Positions 45,476 through 56,190 of a stretch of 64,000 bases of DNA are shown one piece after another. The stretch is taken from NCBI GenBank assembly GCA_024734495.1, contig JALMQS010000075.1:6308832-6372831 (forward strand), read 5' to 3'. The notes beneath the pieces are model-generated. The model saw only the letters and a program-made list of their open reading frames with translations, was not told the DNA's origin and did no database searches. A program made the position numbers and the translations under genes. Positions within the stretch are counted from its first letter, which is position 1, and the number at the start of each line of letters is the position of its first letter. The stretch comes from Forficula auricularia (lineage: Eukaryota > Arthropoda > Insecta > Dermaptera > Forficulidae).

Positions 45476-45980
45476 TCAATGACCCTGACCAAGCTTAGCT
45501 TAGATTGATCGCGTGTGTCCATGATGAAAATATTTTTTAATTCACTGTCATGTTAAAAATACTTCATTTAATAATCGCTGTAAAATAATTAACACTTTCG
45601 AATCTTAATTTATGAGTGGCAAGGTATTATGTTGTGTTTCCTAAAAAAATTCAATGCTAAATACCTACAATATTCAATGTCTGAGTTGTGATTTCCAACT
45701 CCTAATATTTATCAGATTTATTAATATCTATTTTCTTTTGTTTCTTTAAGTGAATTTTTTAGAATAAAATAATAAAATTTCTTTTTAACATTAGTTTTGC
45801 AATAAGAATAGTAGGTATATTACTTATTTATAAAATAGGTGCAATTTTTTTAACTTGATATGGGATTATTTTATTGGCTAATATATTAGTTAATAAATTC
45901 TTTTTTTATTACACATTTCTATGTTTGAAAAGCTCTCAATATCTTGATTCGCCTCGCCATCGAAAGAGCAATACACTATT
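45120..45980. other. No gene; (TA)n tract
   Basis: AT-rich DNA with a (TA)n tract at about 45444-45470. GGAAAGTGGTGTAGGTTTCC near 45127 is a small hairpin. No credible ORF. Confidence 0.5.
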
Positions 45981-45989
45981 TGATTTATT

Positions 45990-46092
45990 TGGTTTGTTTA
46001 GCCTAAAGGGTATGCAACCAAACGTACCCCTGTATTCGTTTACAAATTATGTTTATTTAAGAATATATCGCTAAACATGAATAAACAACTTT
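45990..46092. repeat. Direct repeat, copy 1 of 2
   Basis: GTTTAGCCTAAAGGGTATGC, TTACAAATTATGTTTATTTA and AAACATGAATAAACAACTT recur at 46749-46846. The copies differ by about 10% and small indels. Confidence 0.85.
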
Positions 46093-46279
46093 TTTACATT
46101 GCCTTACTTCAAAAAAATAAATATTCAATTGGTCCAGCGGTTTAAAAATTTTAATTTTTTCTTTCTATAATTTTTATTGAATGTGTAGTAATGGAAATAG
46201 GTATTATATAAATGCCAGAGGACTAAGTTTGTAATTAATAGAGATATTGGTGTTGATGCAAGGTGAAACATCTTTAATA

Positions 46280-46415
46280 AAGATAAAAGTAAATAAATAT
46301 TATATGCAATATTCATTTACTATGAGTTAAGATTTCTAGGTCACTTGTTTCATAATAATTTTAATAATCATAGTAAATGAATATTGCATATAATATTTAT
46401 TTACTTTCACCTTTA
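46280..46415. mobile_element. Palindrome, same family as 63175-63444
   Basis: TAAATAAATATTATATGCAA and TTCATTTACTATG are mirrored. The preceding AATAGAGATATTGGTGTTG and GCAAGGTGAAACATCTTTAA blocks are shared with the element at 63.2 kb. The inner arm here is shorter and less matched. Confidence 0.8.
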
Positions 46416-46748
46416 CGACTGAGTTTGGTAAAATTACGGTATTGTCACGCCATATTTTTTATTTGTACTTTTATATTCCTACTTTTGCACTAATTAATTA
46501 TTATTAACGAATATTAATTTAATTTGACTTCTTTAACTAATCATATCTCTAACACGTATATCACAAAAGCTTACATTATAACAGCTTAGAAGTTATTTTT
46601 TTTATGAGATTTTAAGGCGAATTGTTAAAATATAGGCATAAATGAATAATTTATATTTAAGTTTTCTCTTTTTTTATTATTTAATAAATGTGAGGGCAAG
46701 CAATTCTTTCATTAGAATCTAATCAAAAAAAAAAATTACTATTTTTGG

Positions 46749-46846
46749 TTGGTTTAGCCTAAAGGGTATGCAACCTAACGTACCAGTACAGGCGTTTACA
46801 AATTATGTTTATTTAATATTATCACCAAACATGAATAAACAACTTA
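46749..46846. repeat. Direct repeat, copy 2 of 2
   Basis: Second copy of the 45990-46092 repeat. A further pair of similar blocks (CACGTATA...CACAAA...GCTTA...GATTTTAA) lies near 46551-46616 and 46866-46918, so a segment of several hundred bases appears to have been duplicated. Confidence 0.8.
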
Positions 46847-47089
46847 ATATGTTATCATCACTCAAACACGTATACCTATCACAAATGCTTAGTAGATATT
46901 TTTTGATGAGATTTTAAATTTTTTTATAATGGGCTGTCGGGATTTTGATTTTTGGTATTTTGGCTGTCGAGATTTTGGGTGCCACCCGTTAATAATATAG
47001 GCATGCAAAATACGAGTTTCGATCTGTTTCATTTTTTCGTTCAATTTATGATTTCAATTAAACTTTAAAATGAAATTGTTTAATGCTTC

Positions 47090-47400
47090 CCTTGCTAGTT
47101 CAGAAAAATACAAAAGGTTGTCCGAAATTTCCGTTCTGGATTGGCTAATAGAGAGCCGCATGGAAGGCTGTTGTGCATTGGACAAGTAAATTGGCTGGAT
47201 GGCGTCGCATGAGAAATGTAATTAGCCGGTGTCAATCGGCCTGTTGCTTCACCTCTTTCTTGAAAGCGCCTCGACCGAGACTCGAACTCGAGTGACCATG
47301 ACCGAAACATTCCACATTCGTTCCAGCGTCCTGTCCAAATGAAAACAACCACCTTCTTCCCCCTAAAATATAATAAACGTGACAAAAGAAGAGAAGAACA
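47090..47400. promoter_or_regulatory. GC-richer island, candidate regulatory element
   Basis: Nearly half G+C and unique. ACAAGTAAATTGGCTGGATG, GAGAAATGTAATTAGCCGG and GTGTCAATCGGCC have the look of a developmental enhancer core (TAAT and TGTCAA-type sites). Two overlapping minus-strand frames (47095-47385, 47232-47444) are open only because the composition is balanced; neither has a domain. Confidence 0.35.
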
Positions 47401-47687
47401 AGGAAGGGGAACCCAAAAACAGGGACTTTAAAATGTGTAAACAAATATTATCTAGTAAGTTAGTAGAAAATGCATAAAATAAATAATAAAGAAACAATTT
47501 CATGGATTTTATGAAAATCTTCTTCGAGAATTAATTGAATTCTTGTGATTTTGACTTTAGAGTCAGAATGGAAGAGGCTACATAAAATGATCTTACGGGT
47601 TTCTAGCACATTCAACTCAGGCATCCCCTTAGTAACGGGGTTTTCACTATTTTATTAAAAATGACTAATTAAAATATATATATATGG

Positions 47688-47893
47688 ATTGTGCGTCACG
47701 AGTTTAGCGCCAACTGGCGACGAAAATGTAAGTTTTGGGGGATGATTTATTAAACGTCCAAACAAAGAGACATCTATGATCCGTGTACTCTTTTATCTTT
47801 GATATATACTACATATAATAAAATATTTGCCACAATTCTCCCAAAATAATTTTAATTCGTTGCACTACCTTCGGCAGTAGCCTATATGTTTAA
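47688..47893. repeat. Dispersed repeat family Z, copy 2
   Basis: Reverse complement of 22365-22690, without the expanded microsatellite. TTGTGCGTCACGA...TAGCGCCAACTGGCGACG marks one end, and CTACCTTCGGCAGTAG the other. Confidence 0.75.
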
Positions 47894-47899
47894 CACACG

Positions 47900-49035
47900 G
47901 TCTCTATAACACATTACAGAGAGATCTTGATATAAATAGAAAATTAATTAAAAAAGAAAGTATTTGATGGCCAAAAACCTATCAAAACTTTGAGGGTTAA
48001 TCCCTCAGAATGCTACAAATTGCATGTGTTTGTTTTTCACTAAATATAATTTTCTCAGAGAATTGCAACACCTATAACCCAGTTTTGACTCTCGCATTCT
48101 AGAATAATAAGGAAATAAATTTATACCCCGACACCTAAGTTATTTGAGGAAGAAGGACATCTAGAATTAATTGGGATCGACAAATTGGCGAATGTGTTTT
48201 TTAATTTGTATTTAATTTGGTCGGAAAGGGCGATGTATGTTTTCAAAATTATGGGTTTCGTGTAAATAAGCCAACAGTGAAAGTTAGATCGAAATTCTGA
48301 TAATTTACTGACCTATCCTTATTTTTCGTTCACCTAAACTAATTGATTATATCACTATAATAAATAAAATAATCGTTTTTTTCTGAAACTGGTGAATTTA
48401 AATAATGATGACTAACTGTTCTTATCAATGACCATTTGTACAGAAACCAGTTTCGGCCGCCTTTTTTCTCTCTTTCTCTCTGGAGATTAAGTTCGTTCCA
48501 GTTTGCATTCTCAACGAAAGCAAAATTCAAAACAAAATTGTTTCTCGACATTGAATTGATAAAAAACTAAGGAGTGTACCAAATGTACAATTCAAATCAA
48601 CAAATTTGAATAATAACATTTATATTATTGAGGCCAATGCAAATACTTTCATTTACTTTTGGTAAAATAAAACTTTTATCCTTGTAAAAAACATTCTAAG
48701 ATAAAAGTTTTTCATGCTCATAATATATTATAAAAATTTATAAGACATTAATCAATTTCTTTGAGAAATTCAGGATAACAAAAGATTTGATAAACCGTTA
48801 AAAAATTCTTTATAAATATAGAGTGATTGATTTTCTCTTGAGAGGTCCAGAGAATAGCATCCTCGATTTCTTTATACCTAATTTCCTAAGAATCAGATGA
48901 AGCCTTCTACCAGTTTCATCATAGCTGCTTTAGGAAGAACTTGTTTCGCAAGAGACGTATTTAAGTTTTCATAGGTAACTACAGTTAATGAGGAATAATT
49001 GGATCCTCTAGAGAGAGAAATAATCTAATAAAAAA
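47900..49035. other. No recognisable gene
   Basis: AT-rich unique DNA. The frame 48339-48551 (minus) covers a GC-richer patch at 48430-48500 and has no domain. Confidence 0.5.
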
Positions 49036-49041
49036 TAATTA

Positions 49042-49140
49042 GCCAACCCCATTGGCATGTTGAAAGGACCTGACTCCAAAGATCTTGGAAGTTAAGCAAC
49101 ATTAGGACCTGGATACAAAATTGTCTAGAACACTGGTATC
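49042..49140 (+). pseudogene. 5S rRNA-like pseudogene
   Basis: GCCAACCCCATTGGCATGTTG, then GACCTGACTCC, then the hallmark GAAGTTAAGCAACAT...GG.CCTGG of the 5S internal promoter region, then ...GTCTAGAACACTGGTAT near the end. Order and spacing follow 5S rRNA, at about 99 nt against the usual 120. The helix-forming positions and the TTAGTACTTGGATGGG segment are badly changed, so it is not functional. Either a retrocopy or the head of a 5S-derived SINE. Confidence 0.75.
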
Positions 49141-49144
49141 CAAT

Positions 49145-49615
49145 TAGTTAAGATATGCTAAATCAAAGATCTGTTAGTTTTTGAAAGTTCTGTTATACCT
49201 TTTAAAATAGTGTGGAGAGTAGCTGAATTCAAGGTCCTCAGAACTCTAATTAAAGAACCTTATTTAGAATTGAGAATTCAGAAATGTTATCAAAGATCTT
49301 ATTAAATAAACATAGTTCTAGATGAAATGAAATATGCTGTAGACTTTTTACATCCGAACACATCTCAGTCACATGTTGCTAACATCTTACATCCATATGG
49401 AATTGATTAGTGAAACATGAAGGTATTCTTTAGAAATATCTATACTCATTAAAATTTGGGTGTATAGATTGATTGTCTTATATTTTTTTACTAATTTAAT
49501 TTTGTTTTGAAAATTTTAGAATAATTTTTTTGAGAGTGAAACATGTTAGGCCGCAGTCATAAGAATAATCCCTAAGATATACGATAAAACAAAAAAAAAT
49601 CATGATGAATCCGTT
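49145..49615. other. No recognisable gene
   Basis: Moderately AT-rich DNA between the 5S-like pseudogene and a hAT element. Part of it could be the body of a 5S-derived SINE, but no second copy is present. Confidence 0.35.
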
Positions 49616-49619
49616 AGAT

Positions 49620-50018
49620 CAGTGTTCCTCAAACTGGGTTCCGCGGAATCCCAGGGTTCTACAAAGGGAGGTTTGGGGTTCCCCGCGCCTAGAGGTCAAT
49701 AAAAGAAAAAAAAGAAAAACAAAAATAGGAGTTACCTCTCAAAAAAATTGTAATCTAAAGAAAAAAACAATTAAATTTGGAGTCTAAGTATTACCTTATA
49801 GTCAAATAAAACCATTGATACTTAAGAATTTTTTGAGAGATTAATATATTATTTTGTTCTTATAGATGTTTTTAATTTTCTATATTTGGAATCTATAAAA
49901 GTAGCATGCTGTTTTTACGAAAAGTTAAATATCTCATATTTTAATGCTAAGGGGGTTCCTCAGAAATAAATATAAGTACTCTAGGGTTCCTCGATCTACA
50001 TAAGATTGAGAAACACTG
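49620..50018. mobile_element. hAT-family non-autonomous element
   Basis: Terminal inverted repeats CAGTGTTCCTCAAACTGGG and CTAC...AAGATTGAGAAACACTG, with 8-bp flanking repeats CGTTAGAT (49612-49619) and CGTTAAAT (50019-50026), one mismatch. Subterminal GGGTTCC repeats occur at both ends. It is 399 bp, non-coding; the frame 49602-49787 crosses its end. Confidence 0.85.
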
Positions 50019-50029
50019 CGTTAAATGGT

Positions 50030-52735
50030 TCAATATCTGTTATTTAAAAAAGTTTTAAAGTTTCATCTTTTGTGACAATTTTAATCAAGTCAACTTTGTA
50101 AATGATATAATTATTTAGTAACATCTACAGTGTCAGATTTGAAGCTTTGGTGATTGAGTTGATATCTCATTTCCAATCTAGGCGGTGTTTCAAACTAAAC
50201 TTTTTCTTTAGATAAAATCTTCAGATTTTAATTAACTGTTAGGGTGTCTATTTCAGACTTTAGATCAGAAAGAAAGCTCACATGGAAATAGCACCCTATT
50301 TTATTCTAAAAATGGCTAAAAGGATCCGGGGTAACTTCGCCCTAAAAGATCACATAAATCGTCTTGTCTTCATGTTTTTTCTCGCTATTTGCTATTGATT
50401 CAGCCGTATAATAAAGTCCTTTTCGTTTCTTTCATTAGTTAATTTTAAATTATTTTTCAATCACTTCACTATTCCCATTTCAATATTATAATACTCTGAA
50501 TATACATGAACATTTTTGGCTATTTATCTGTCTATATGTCTATTCAAACAGAAAACCTTTCAAAATCAAATTTTGTTAAGCTATCTTAACCGCATCAGGT
50601 ATATAAAAATCGAGGGGTGAACCGAGGTTGGAATTAGATGTACACCTCTTTGGGATTATGTGGAATTATTTTGGAATTCATTAGATAATGCCCCTTCATC
50701 TATTGCCTTCTACTTGGAAATGAAAGTGGAAGTAGGTGTACACGATATTAGGTCGCAGTTCACCCCTCGATAAAAATTATCACTACTATAATTAGAAAGT
50801 TGCCAAATGAGAAATAACAAGCATTTTTCGCCCATTTTTATAGTATAAATCCAACCGCTTGGACAGATGGAAAAGACTAGAATTTTTTCTATATTTCGGT
50901 AACAGTAGTCTAGTAAAAGCAAGTTTTTAAGTGAAATATCTAATGGAATTTTTTGTTAGCAATTTGTCCACATTTTTTACTCAGCACAAAAGGGTTGAAT
51001 CACTGTGTTTCACCATAGGTACTCAAGAAAGAAAATCTGTAGATAGTTCATTTGGAAGCAAACTATGTTTGTATTTCTAAAATGAAGAACTAGTTGATTT
51101 TGGGCCTTAAATCTCTAGAGTTTCCGGTTTAAAAATAAGAAAAATGAAAAAAAAATTATGTATAGAAATGAGTTATCAAACATAAATTAATGATTTGAAA
51201 TTTGGCACGCATATTTGTATTTATATTATTAAGCTGAACCGCTGTGACAAGATTCAACTTTCGATCTCAAACCGTTCGGTGACAAAAAATTGTTCAATTT
51301 CAAAAATTTGAAACAAAATGTATAAAAGTCATGACATTTTTTTAACATTTTCCTTCAATTTTTTTATTACTATAATTATTATTATAAATTAAATGAGTTC
51401 ATTGTATATACATTTTATTTCGATAACTATAAGTATACCTATATGGTAGATACACTAAGATGTTTTGTATTTAATTTCCAATTTCAAGGTTTCATAAAAG
51501 AAATCGATCCTTTAATTGTATATATTAAAAATCATAAAAAAATTCCTTTTTTTGCTTATAAATATAATAAGTATAGCTTGTTTAAAAACAATATTTAAAG
51601 ATTAAACCATTAAATATAATTTACTCTTATTTGAACTCGTCAATTGAAAATAATTGCATATAGATGTTGGATAATATTTGCCCTTTCTTTATAAAAAAGA
51701 TGTAGTAAACTACCTTCGATTCCCATATAGGAATGCTTAAAGGTGATTTTAAATATACGATAAATTAAATAATGCAGATTAAAGTAGAGGATTAATGGGA
51801 AGGATAAAGAAAATGAAAAAAAAGAACAAGACAATAACTGATTTGCCTAGCTAATTTTTCATTTCTTGATCTAATGATATAATTATTAGCAGAAATTAAA
51901 TAAATCCAAATTTGTAAGTTAATAAAAACATTATTAAATAACGTAAATTATTAATTTTATAGTGAAAGCAGATTTAAGTAAATATCTAAGATAAATTCAT
52001 TTATAAGTAAATTATTAAATTCTTGTTTTTTTTTTTTATAAATTTTATTAAACCAATTATTTTACATTAATTAATGTATACCTTGTATTTTAGCTTCGAT
52101 TTCGGAGATTGCTTCTCCACCATCGAGTGTCCTTATTCATATTTAGTCCGTGTTTTTAATAAGAGGAAAAATCTAATTAGATAAAAAAAACCTCTTTTCC
52201 GATAATTATTTAATTCCATTATTCCCCAATCAAGTCGATTGGTTAATCTTCCTTCTATTAAATTCTTGTTTCAGGGAAAATGCAAATAAATACTTTTTCC
52301 TCTTAGGCTATTGCGAGATATTAATATAAAAACTAAATATTATTATATAATTTCCAAATGAATTACAAATTGTACTAGCGGTGCATCTCTAAAATCTCAG
52401 ATCGTCAAGAGTATCTTCATACCGTGTCATATATGAATATCGTTAAGCTTTATTTAGATTTAATTTAAAAGTGATGGAACTTTTTAACTTTAGTATGTGA
52501 ATAGAATTTTCCAAATTTAATATTTAAATCATTTTCGCAATCTTATGGAAAATATTTTGATTTTATGAGGTTGAAAGTAAATTAGTTTACATCTACACAA
52601 CGTCTGACTTTCATTTAAAATGTATAAATTGAATAAAAAAAATTAATTGTGAATGATGAACCAAAAGATATTTTGGCAGAAATATTTGATTGCACATAGC
52701 CGCTTTTTTAATTAATATTTTGTCTACATTATTAT
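50030..52735. other. No gene; one diverged arm of the 31-33 kb element
   Basis: AT-rich. Around 51055-51140, GTTTGTATTTCTAAAATGAA and GTTTCCGGTTTAAAAA resemble the arm of the 31845-33602 element. No coding feature. Confidence 0.45.
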
Positions 52736-52854
52736 AAATCAATTATTTGACCCCCCTAATTTTAGCGCTAGAAAAAAAATATTTTCGTTAATTTAGGTTC
52801 ATTTTATAGTATATTTCATTTTTCTTGTTTTTTTTAGTTAGAAAATATTATAAT

Positions 52855-53475
52855 TTTAACCCCCCGCCCCTCCCCCTTAATTTTCGGTCGATATGCACCA
52901 AAATCTAATCAGCTCTTAATCTCAATGCACCAAAACTATGCGTGAAATTTGGTTTTGATATTCATAGTAGTTTTTGAGATAGCTCATCCACAAAATTTGG
53001 TAATACACAGACTAACAGACATTTTGACAAAACATTTATTATCTAGAACAGTGTTTCTCAAACTTTTTGAATGCGGAACCCTTTTCCGTTTGGAGGGTAA
53101 GCGTGGAGTTAAAGCGTTGTTATGGGAATGGGATTCACATAACTAATCCAAAATTGCACCTTCTTTTTGAACGCTAGAATTTTTTCACCTGCCGTGAATT
53201 TTTTTGCAGAACCCTTGGCGAGTTTTCATGGAACCTCAGGGTTCCTTGGAACACACTTTGAAAAACACTGATCTAGAAAAACTAGAAAAATATAATTTTT
53301 TCGATCTTCACTTATTGGAACTTTTTTGTAAACCGAAATGTCATGGTTTCGCCCAATTTTTTTTTATCAAAATAGTTTCAGCAGTTTTTGAGATATTTCA
53401 AAAAAAAGAAGCAAAAAACCCCACTTTTTTCATTCACGATTACAATACTTGACCATACCCTGTATGGTAAAGTAA
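52855..53475. repeat. Dispersed repeat family X, copy 2 (interrupted)
   Basis: Reverse complement of 11701-12125: ACCCCCCGCCCCTCCC, GTCGATATGCACCAAAATCT, CGTGAAATTTGGTTTTGATA, then a 222-bp hAT MITE, then AACCGAAATGTCATGGTTTC ... ACTTGACCATACCCTGTATGG. The copy at 11.7 kb lacks the MITE and so shows the empty site. Confidence 0.85.
53049..53270. mobile_element. hAT-family MITE with exact 8-bp duplication
   Basis: CAGTGTTTCTCAAACTTTTTG at the left end and TTTGAAAAACACTG at the right are inverted repeats. ATCTAGAA flanks both sides (53041-53048, 53271-53278). 222 bp, non-coding, inserted in repeat family X. Confidence 0.95.
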
Positions 53476-53639
53476 AAATTAATGTTAAATTTGAAAAATT
53501 ATATTAAGAGGTTATCAATGAATTTTGCGAAGAATAGAATAACCTTTACAAAAATGAAGGGTCCTTTTTTGGGCAACATCCTCTGACTGAAAAGTCACCC
53601 CCGCCCCTTCTACATAATTATATTCATTATATTTATGTA

Positions 53640-53740
53640 TATGTTAATTTGGATCAAATGGAGGACAGCCTCATTGATTTCTCTTTATGAATCAATAACT
53701 CTGCTACTTTCAGTAAAACGAATATTCTTTCAATTTCGGT
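53640..53740 (-). mobile_element. Terminal fragment of Penelope-like palindromic family
   Basis: Contains the outer arm in the orientation of the right end at 45.0 kb: GATCAAATGGAGGACAGCC, TTTCTCTTTATGAATCAAT, AACTCTGCTACT, ending TTCTTTCAATT. No ribozyme. Confidence 0.65.
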
Positions 53741-53744
53741 TTCT

Positions 53745-54440
53745 TTTTAATTTTGCATCCTAATCATAAAAAATTCTTTTCCACATATCTAGGAATTTCC
53801 AAACATATACATATGCTAATTTCTATACTATTAATAAATAAATTGCAAATATATTCCTTGATCGGATCATTTGTTTTACTAATCATTCTATGAATTGACA
53901 CCAGATGATGGATAGAAATGCTCATTGAATTGAAATCAAGACTGAGAAGGGAGAGAGAATGAAGGACTCTAGAGTACTCAGATGGGTAGACGAATGCAAG
54001 TTTCCCTTTGTCAGTCGGAAACTTAGATAACAATATCCATTCCGGTGAATTTATATTCATAATCAAAGTGGAAGAGAAGGCATATTGGTTGAGGAACTAA
54101 CTTTTCATTATCAACGAGAAACTTTCCAAAATTAATTTCATACACACAGAACAGAGGAACATATATAAAAAAATACTTTCTAATTTTCTTTGTTATTTTC
54201 TATCGAAAAATAATTAAATATAGAAGAAGAATTTCTTAAGAAAAGTCACAAAAAACTTTAATCTTATTTCTATTAAGGAATTCAATTATATTTTTTCTTA
54301 TGATATTAAGTTTGAATTACATCATTTATAATTAAAGTAGTATTAACTTGTTCTAAGTTTAAAAATTTATTTAAGATAAAATAGAAATATTACCGATTAC
54401 ACAGAAAAAAAATAAAAATTTTGGATATCTCTGCGGATTT
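53745..54440. other. No recognisable gene
   Basis: The 100-codon minus-strand frame at 53764-54066 sits in a GC-richer patch (GACTGAGAAGGGAGAGAG) but shows no domain or splice signal. Confidence 0.4.
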
Positions 54441-54465
54441 CTATAATTTCAAGTACACAATTGAA

Positions 54466-54525
54466 TTTAGTGAACGCGGTGTTGGTTTATACTGAAACCT
54501 TATTAAAATTATATTAGGTTGGAGT
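54466..54525 (+). repeat. Copy of the AGGGAACGCGGTG mini-repeat
   Basis: GTGAACGCGGTGTTGGTTTAT and AACC...TTATTAAAATTA, then TAGGTTGGAGT. It matches the 74-bp insert at 43350 and the minus-strand copies at 63.5 and 63.9 kb, and forms the 5' end of the Penelope-like insertion. Confidence 0.75.
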
Positions 54526-54623
54526 GCATCAAGAAGAAAATTTCCCCAAATTACATCAATATCAAATGCAAATCGTCTTCACTAAAGGCCGTCAAAGCTG
54601 TCTCCCTAGCCAAAACATCTTGA

Positions 54624-54894
54624 ATTAAAGGAGATTTAAAAGACTGGTGGAGTAGACGAGATGCTTTGTTCCTTCACCAAAAATATGTTCATCAATCTTT
54701 GACGAAACAACTACATCCTTTGCACTTTGACACTATTCATCAGGAAATATCCGAAAAAATATCACACCTCAGACTAGATTTGGCTAAAAAGAAACAAAAT
54801 AAACTTAAAAAACTTACTTCACAATCAATTTTCAAGAAACAACATCAAATCAACTCACCAATTCACGAATTTCACTCCAGAATTGTCAACCTGA
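54624..54894 (+). pseudogene. Penelope-like reverse transcriptase, N-terminal remnant
   Basis: The open frame runs from just after a TGA at 54621: IKGDLKDWWSRRDALFLHQK, then YVHQSLTKQL, DTIHQEISEKISHL, LAKKKQNKLKKL, and FHSRIVNL at the end. A basic helical segment with KKxxNKLxKL followed by (F/H)xxRxxNL is the usual lead-in to the reverse-transcriptase domain of Penelope-like proteins, where the next residues are typically a short polar stretch and a conserved LLxKG block. That block, the RT core and the GIY-YIG nuclease are all missing. Identification rests on remembered family pattern, not on alignment. Confidence 0.55.
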
Positions 54895-54914
54895 TATAAT
54901 TTCAAGTACACAGT

Positions 54915-55745
54915 TTACGAATATATTCATGAAAGTACTGAATTGGCTTTGGTTTTTATGATTTTGTTGTACCTTACCTATAATATTTAAATTAAGCTTA
55001 TAAACAACTTTTTTCTAAAGTATAACATGGTTTTTGCTAATTTTTCTCTTTTTACATCTATATAAATTAATGAAACACTAGAACAAAACAATTAGTAATA
55101 TTTTTCAATAAAAAATTGATATTATAGTATATATGTTGCAGTAAAAGCCCGTTTTTAGTAAGAACGAGTTCTTATACTAGTTAAAGCGCGTTTCACTGAA
55201 TACATTTGTGGCAACTAGAATTTACTGATGTTGATTGAGTTTGGTTCAAAGGTCTAGAATCTTTATTTTTGGCCTTTCTTTTCAAAAAATTTTAAACAAA
55301 AATGTTAAAAATTACATCCTATACAACTTTGCTTCTAATGAGAATGTAAAATTTTGAAAATAAACAGTGAAATGCGTTTTAACTAGTAAGAAACTGTTCT
55401 TACTAAAAAGCGGGTTTTTATTGCAACATATACATGCTTTTTTCTTTTTTATATTTACTGCTTTTAATAGTGTAATATGAAAATGAAGATTAAAAAAAAA
55501 CTAGAGCCAATATTCCAAAATAATTCATAGTTTCATTAATTGTTTTCATAAAATTACTCGAAATTTTTGTTATATCAAGGGCAACAAAACCACTGTTGAC
55601 CAGTGTTATTCTTAGATTAAATTCTTATAAAATATCTTAAGCCCAGAATATTTTAAAACTCTTCACTTATTTATAAGACATGATATTAGAAAGTTAGTAT
55701 TGCCGTGAGTAGCAGAAATTCTTTTCTAAGAAAAAAATCAATGAG
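54915..55745. other. No recognisable gene; short inverted repeat
   Basis: AT-rich DNA. TATATGTTGCAGTAAAAGCC and GAACGAGTTCTTA (55130-55175) are mirrored near 55390-55435 (AAGAAACTGTTCTTAC ... TTGCAACATATA), enclosing TAAAGCGCGTTTCACTG/AGTGAAATGCGTTTTAACT, so 55130-55435 is an imperfect foldback of about 300 bp. Confidence 0.55.
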
Positions 55746-55747
55746 AG

Positions 55748-55850
55748 GGTCATCTTGATCTAAGATAGATAATTTTGATTATATGTCACGAGAGCAGTCG
55801 TCCCTTCAGGTATCGAATCCAAGTGCCAAAAAAGCCATCCGGGTCGGATG
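55748..55850 (-). mobile_element. Diverged tRNA-derived SINE (36-kb family)
   Basis: Minus strand: CCGACCCGGATGGC, then GGCACTTGGATTCGATACC (box B region), then ...GACATATAATCAAAAT. It matches 36792-36945. Part of its mirror (ATCTATCTCTACCCGATCC, TTTTGGCACTT) appears at 56640-56690, beyond the hAT insertion, so it was a SINE palindrome later split. Confidence 0.6.
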
Positions 55851-56054
55851 GAGATAGATGGTAGAAGAGTGAATACCTATATAGAGATGAATGCCTAACC
55901 CTAGTGGTCAGTGGTTCTTAAACTATGTTTCGCGACCCAAAATCATATAAAATTGAAAGTTTTTGCAGAGAGTAGCAGAATTTTTATATATTGAAGGAGA
56001 CAATAAAAAGAGTGTGCTTCTGCTGGAATTATAAATTTTATTTATTTATCACGA

Positions 56055-56089
56055 GACTATAGTTTCGAGGGCTTTGCCCTCTTCATCAG
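56055..56089 (-). ncRNA. Hammerhead ribozyme motif, intact core
   Basis: Minus strand: CUGAUGA, A, GAGGGC-AAA-GCCCUC (six Watson-Crick pairs), GAAA, CUAUAG, UC. Two helix II pairs differ from the 44.8-kb copy, both compensated. Confidence 0.8.
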
Positions 56090-56156
56090 TCTATTACAAT
56101 GATTCACAGGAATTAATTAATGAATAAATTAATTCCTGTGAATCCATTGTAATAGA

Positions 56157-56190
56157 CTGATGAAGAGGTCAAAGCCCTCGAAACTATAGT
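56157..56190 (+). ncRNA. Hammerhead motif, probably inactive
   Basis: CTGATGA, A, GAGGTC-AAA-GCCCTC (one mismatch), GAAA (56180-56183), CTATAGTG. The cleavage-site base is G, which breaks the NUH rule, and helix II has one lost pair. Its mirror partner is intact. Confidence 0.6.

Larger units (their letters stand above)
54460..54894 (+). mobile_element. Penelope-like element insertion, 18-bp target duplication
   Basis: TATAATTTCAAGTACACA occurs on both sides (54442-54459 and 54895-54912), a perfect 18-bp direct repeat. The insert opens with the AATTTAGTGAACGCGGTG mini-repeat (54463 on), then non-coding DNA with an in-frame stop at 54621, then 90 codons of a Penelope-like N-terminal region. 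It breaks off where the reverse-transcriptase core should begin. The insertion keeps the coding 5' side and lacks the 3' side, opposite to a standard 5'-truncated LINE. Confidence 0.7.

Noticed and set aside
47095..47385. 96-codon minus-strand open frame
   Set aside because: Overlaps another open frame in a different phase; region looks like unique non-coding DNA and the peptide matches nothing known to me.
49602..49787. 61-codon open frame
   Set aside because: Starts in the target duplication and runs into the end of a hAT element.
53764..54066. 100-codon minus-strand open frame
   Set aside because: No recognisable domain, no splice signals, no second copy; GC-richer patch keeps several frames open.
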